A stretch of 64,000 nucleotides of DNA from Acipenser ruthenus (taxonomy: Eukaryota > Chordata > Actinopteri > Acipenseriformes > Acipenseridae): contig NC_081217.1 of the NCBI RefSeq assembly GCF_902713425.1, forward strand, positions 20,810,659 through 20,874,658. The letters run 5' to 3'. The notes below the pieces were generated by a model that searched no databases, was not told the DNA's origin, and saw nothing but the letters and a program-made list of their open reading frames with translations. Shown here one piece after another: positions 61,381 through 64,000 of the stretch (position 1 is the stretch's first letter; every line of letters starts with the position of its first letter). Both the position numbers and the translations under genes were made by a program.

Positions 61381-62567
61381 ATTGCCTTAAGGCTATGAAT
61401 TGATTTTCAATAGCTGACTGACAACCAAAATGCTTCTTATTCATTTTAAACTAGTCAACTAAATCATATTTGCTCTGCTAAAATTCGTGCATCTCTTTGA
61501 GAGGACCTGGTCTTGAAAATGCACTATACAGGCCTCTCCTGTGCACTCATTTTCAGTCACATGGTTATTTGGTTGGATTCATGCCCGGGTTGTGTTAATT
61601 ACTAACCCAATCCCTAAACAAATCTGAAACTAATAATTAAAGCAATCAGTGCAAGTGGCTTAAACAGTAAGAGCAGACCCAAGTTTCTTACCTGCGTAGA
61701 TAATTCCTTCTCTTCTAGTGACAGGCTCCCCTGCACAGGAAAAGCACAGCCCAGGTCTTCAGGATGAACTTGCAGTACCAGAAACATGCACTAGATGGCA
61801 GCAACGGGGAGTTAAAACGCACACGTTTTGAAGACTCAACATTCAATACCAGAGGTTCCCAGCTCTGGCCCTCAGGGGCTGTTCCAGGCATCAGGTGCCT
61901 GCTGAGTCCAGCAATACTCACACAGCTTATACAGGTCGGTTCAGAGCGATTATCACAGCTAGACAGTTTGTATTATAATCAATGGTACTTCAGTACAGGC
62001 ACCGAACTACCTTCTAAAAGCTGCATGAGACTGCTTAAGAGCACAAGCTGTAATACTGGATATGCAATGATGTAGATGGTATACAAGTTTAAATGAAGCC
62101 ACGCTGGCCATATCAATTCAATGTAGTTCTTTCTACAGTATATAGCGTCTGCCATTATATCTAACAGTAATTTCAATGTACTGCCGAACCTCACCCTAAT
62201 CCCCTGCCCACCTCCCAAAGTGACGTTCAGTAAGGGGTTAAACTGAAGAGGAAGATGGAAGAAAAATAAAACAATAAGAGAATGTGTTTCCCTTCACAGG
62301 GAGGCAGCATCGCAATACAAAACGAGGCTTTGACAAGACCAGGGAAAATGTAAAACTCTTTACTCTTCTGGGTAGCAATGTACAAGCAATTCCCATCTAC
62401 AAACACACACACACACACACAGATAAACACCGGCATTTACAGCAGCTTCTCCCGTTTCACTGAATAAAAGTCAGAGTCCTTAGCATCGCATGGATTTCTC
62501 CACACACACACACAGAGTCTCTCTCAGTTATTGGGCGAGTCAGTCCAAGAGATGAATGCAAAGATCG
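61381..62567. other. Intergenic, nothing recognised
   Basis: No coding homology. A (CA)n run lies at about 62,401-62,420 and a shorter one near 62,500. The latter would be a GU-rich element just downstream of the DENND2D poly(A) signal on the minus strand. Confidence 0.5.
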
Positions 62568-62573
62568 TTTATT
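62568..62573 (-). terminator. DENND2D: DENND2D poly(A) signal abutting the stop codon
   Basis: On the minus strand the stop TAG (62,576-62,574) is followed with no gap by AATAAA. A GT-rich stretch (plus-strand CACACACACACA near 62,503) lies about 65 bp further on, as expected of a downstream element. Confidence 0.6.
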
Positions 62574-63772
62574 CTAGTGTTTCTTCTTCTCCTTCTTCAT
62601 TTTCTCTTTATATTCTGCAATCTTTTTCTGAAAAAATCCTAAAAAATAAAATAATAAATAATATTACACTCTTGCAGATATTTATTCAGAGCAAATCTAC
62701 TGGACAAGTCCACCCCTATTCAATTCCCCTGATCGGACACGTTTTTAGAAAATATGAAAATGCCGATGGTACTGCGTGAGGAAATGCCCGCGTCTATTTC
62801 CTCCATCATCACCAGCCTCTCCTCCGAGTGAAATCAGCATCGGAATGGAACATTTCAAACCAAGAACGGAACTGCTAGCAAGCGAGGAGAGAAGCTCTGT
62901 TACCTTTTGCAAGAGACAATGACGTCACTCGTAGGAGACGCAGCGGTTGCAGATGAAGTTCTCACCCAAGAACTCCCATCTGTTCCAACAGCCTTCCCCT
63001 GCCAATCACTGCCTTCCAATCTCATTCTAGAATCCTCCCACGATTCCAGCAATGAGGAAAACCACACAGGCAGGCAGAACGGTTCCTAAAAACGTTCCTA
63101 TAAAAACATAGCTTCCATTACACGTTGCACTGCTCACCTTCCTGTCCTGCTGGCTGCTGCTCTATTTCTTGAATAAATAAATCAAACATCTGTGTCTGGA
63201 TGAACTTCTTGACAAACTTGCGGGTCGTCTTGGACTCCACTGCTTTGCAGAAGCTTTTCTTCTGGAACTCCCCCCGCCCTCCTTTACTGTTCCTCTTGAC
63301 GTGGGAGGAGAAGTGTCCCACCGTCTTCACGAAGAACGGAACAAACGCAGCAGACACAATCTTATTCAGCTCCTCAGGCGCTGAGAAAAAAACCAAAATA
63401 TACATCACGGCATTTAAAAACAGAAACTCAAAACGCTCTTTCTGTGCGGTGTCACCACAATTCACATCGTGTACGTGACGAACCTTCAGCAACTGTGGTG
63501 AACGCACTGAGGCATCGTTTCACTTGCATAACCCACACAGCTTGGAATCTGTGACCTCCCGCCCCCACGAACAACATTCAAAACACAGCTGAACCTCCAG
63601 AAAACAAAACAAGACTAAAAACACTGAACGCCTTTGTTGATGGTCCAGTATATCCAGGATGGAAATGTGACAAAAGACTTCATGACTTACTGGAGTTCTC
63701 TTTCCTGGCACTCAGCGCCTGCAGGATCTCAGTTTGCAGCTTTGGTGGCAGGAGGCTTTTCTCATCACCCAG
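62574..63772 (-). CDS. DENND2D: DENN domain-containing protein 2D, 3' end (partial)
   Basis: The last three exons visible are 63772-63691, 63380-63138 and 62638-62574, in frame and ending TAG. The gene continues beyond the right edge. The translation is LGDEKSLLPPKLQTEILQAL, then PEELNKIVSAAFVPFFVKTV, GEFQKKSFCKAVESKTTRKF, VKKFIQTQMFDLFIQEIE and a terminal FFQKKIAEYKEKMKKEKKKH. This matches the dDENN end of DENND2 proteins, closest to DENND2D as I recall it (GYFQQKILEYEEQKKQKK). Its position next to DRAM2 and CEPT1 supports DENND2D over DENND2A or 2C. DENND2 proteins are GDP-GTP exchange factors for Rab GTPases, notably Rab9 and Rab10. The basic lysine-rich tail is conserved in character. Confidence 0.9.
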
Positions 63773-64000
63773 CTAAATAGACAGTAATTAGTGATTATTC
63801 TTCTTGATTTCAGTACTTGTACAATTTGGTTTTTTTTTTTAAATGTCTGTTAACCAAACCTCTCATCTGCATAACATCCTCACAAATCCCTTATTGGTTT
63901 TCCTGTTAGTCGTTTTGTTTTACACACCCCGGGTGGAGTCAGTTTTTCCAAGTTCGCTTCCTGTGATATAAATAATATAACCCCCACCCCCAATGCCTAC

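Overview
The window is 64 kb of vertebrate nuclear DNA. Genes have many small exons with GT-AG introns, carry vertebrate orthologue signatures, and are separated by AT-rich introns full of microsatellites and dispersed repeats. Two V-SINEs (tRNA-type head, V-SINE core, and a tail containing GCCCTGGATAAGGGC) and the protein sequences point to a ray-finned fish. The SINE type and the amount of retained ancestral gene order make a non-teleost such as a sturgeon or paddlefish my best guess. That is inference from memory, not proven here.

Layout from left to right. (1) 1-3,260 is intergenic, with a V-SINE and a 16-copy 25-bp minisatellite ending just upstream of a CRE-containing promoter. (2) KCTD20 (+, coding 3,552-9,679) and STK38/NDR1 (-, coding 22,156-14,208) converge tail to tail, as I recall they do on human 6p21. 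(3) Two tandem intronless-CDS TRIM genes (RING, B-boxes, coiled coil, PRY-SPRY) lie on the minus strand at 26.8-28.4 and 30.3-32.1 kb. (4) CEPT1 (+, 35,196-42,311), SYCP3 (-, 48,244-45,470), DRAM2 (+, 50,058-56,753) and the 3' end of DENND2D (-, 63,772-62,574, running off the right edge) follow. I give exon coordinates for every multi-exon gene. Each assembled reading frame is continuous and ends in a stop, so all of these genes look functional.

The genes do not form one pathway. KCTD20 is linked to AKT signalling and STK38 is an NDR/Hippo-type kinase. The TRIMs are probable innate-immune E3 ligases. CEPT1 makes phosphatidylcholine and phosphatidylethanolamine, SYCP3 builds the meiotic chromosome axis, DRAM2 is a lysosomal autophagy protein and DENND2D is a Rab exchange factor.

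The most interesting observations are: a pair of equal-length (85 nt), phase-matched, related exons in CEPT1 that look mutually exclusive; a CEPT1-SYCP3-DRAM2 order and orientation that copies the human CHPT1-SYCP3-DRAM1 paralogon, with SYCP3 on the 'wrong' side; a TRIM pair with mosaic identity suggesting gene conversion, where one copy has lost all three B-box2 histidine ligands and duplicated 43 residues of coiled coil; a roughly 50-copy 34-bp minisatellite filling the last 1.7 kb of a DRAM2 intron; and two families of palindromic elements scattered mainly through the CEPT1-DRAM2 half. I recognised no retroviral, Polinton or CRISPR sequence.
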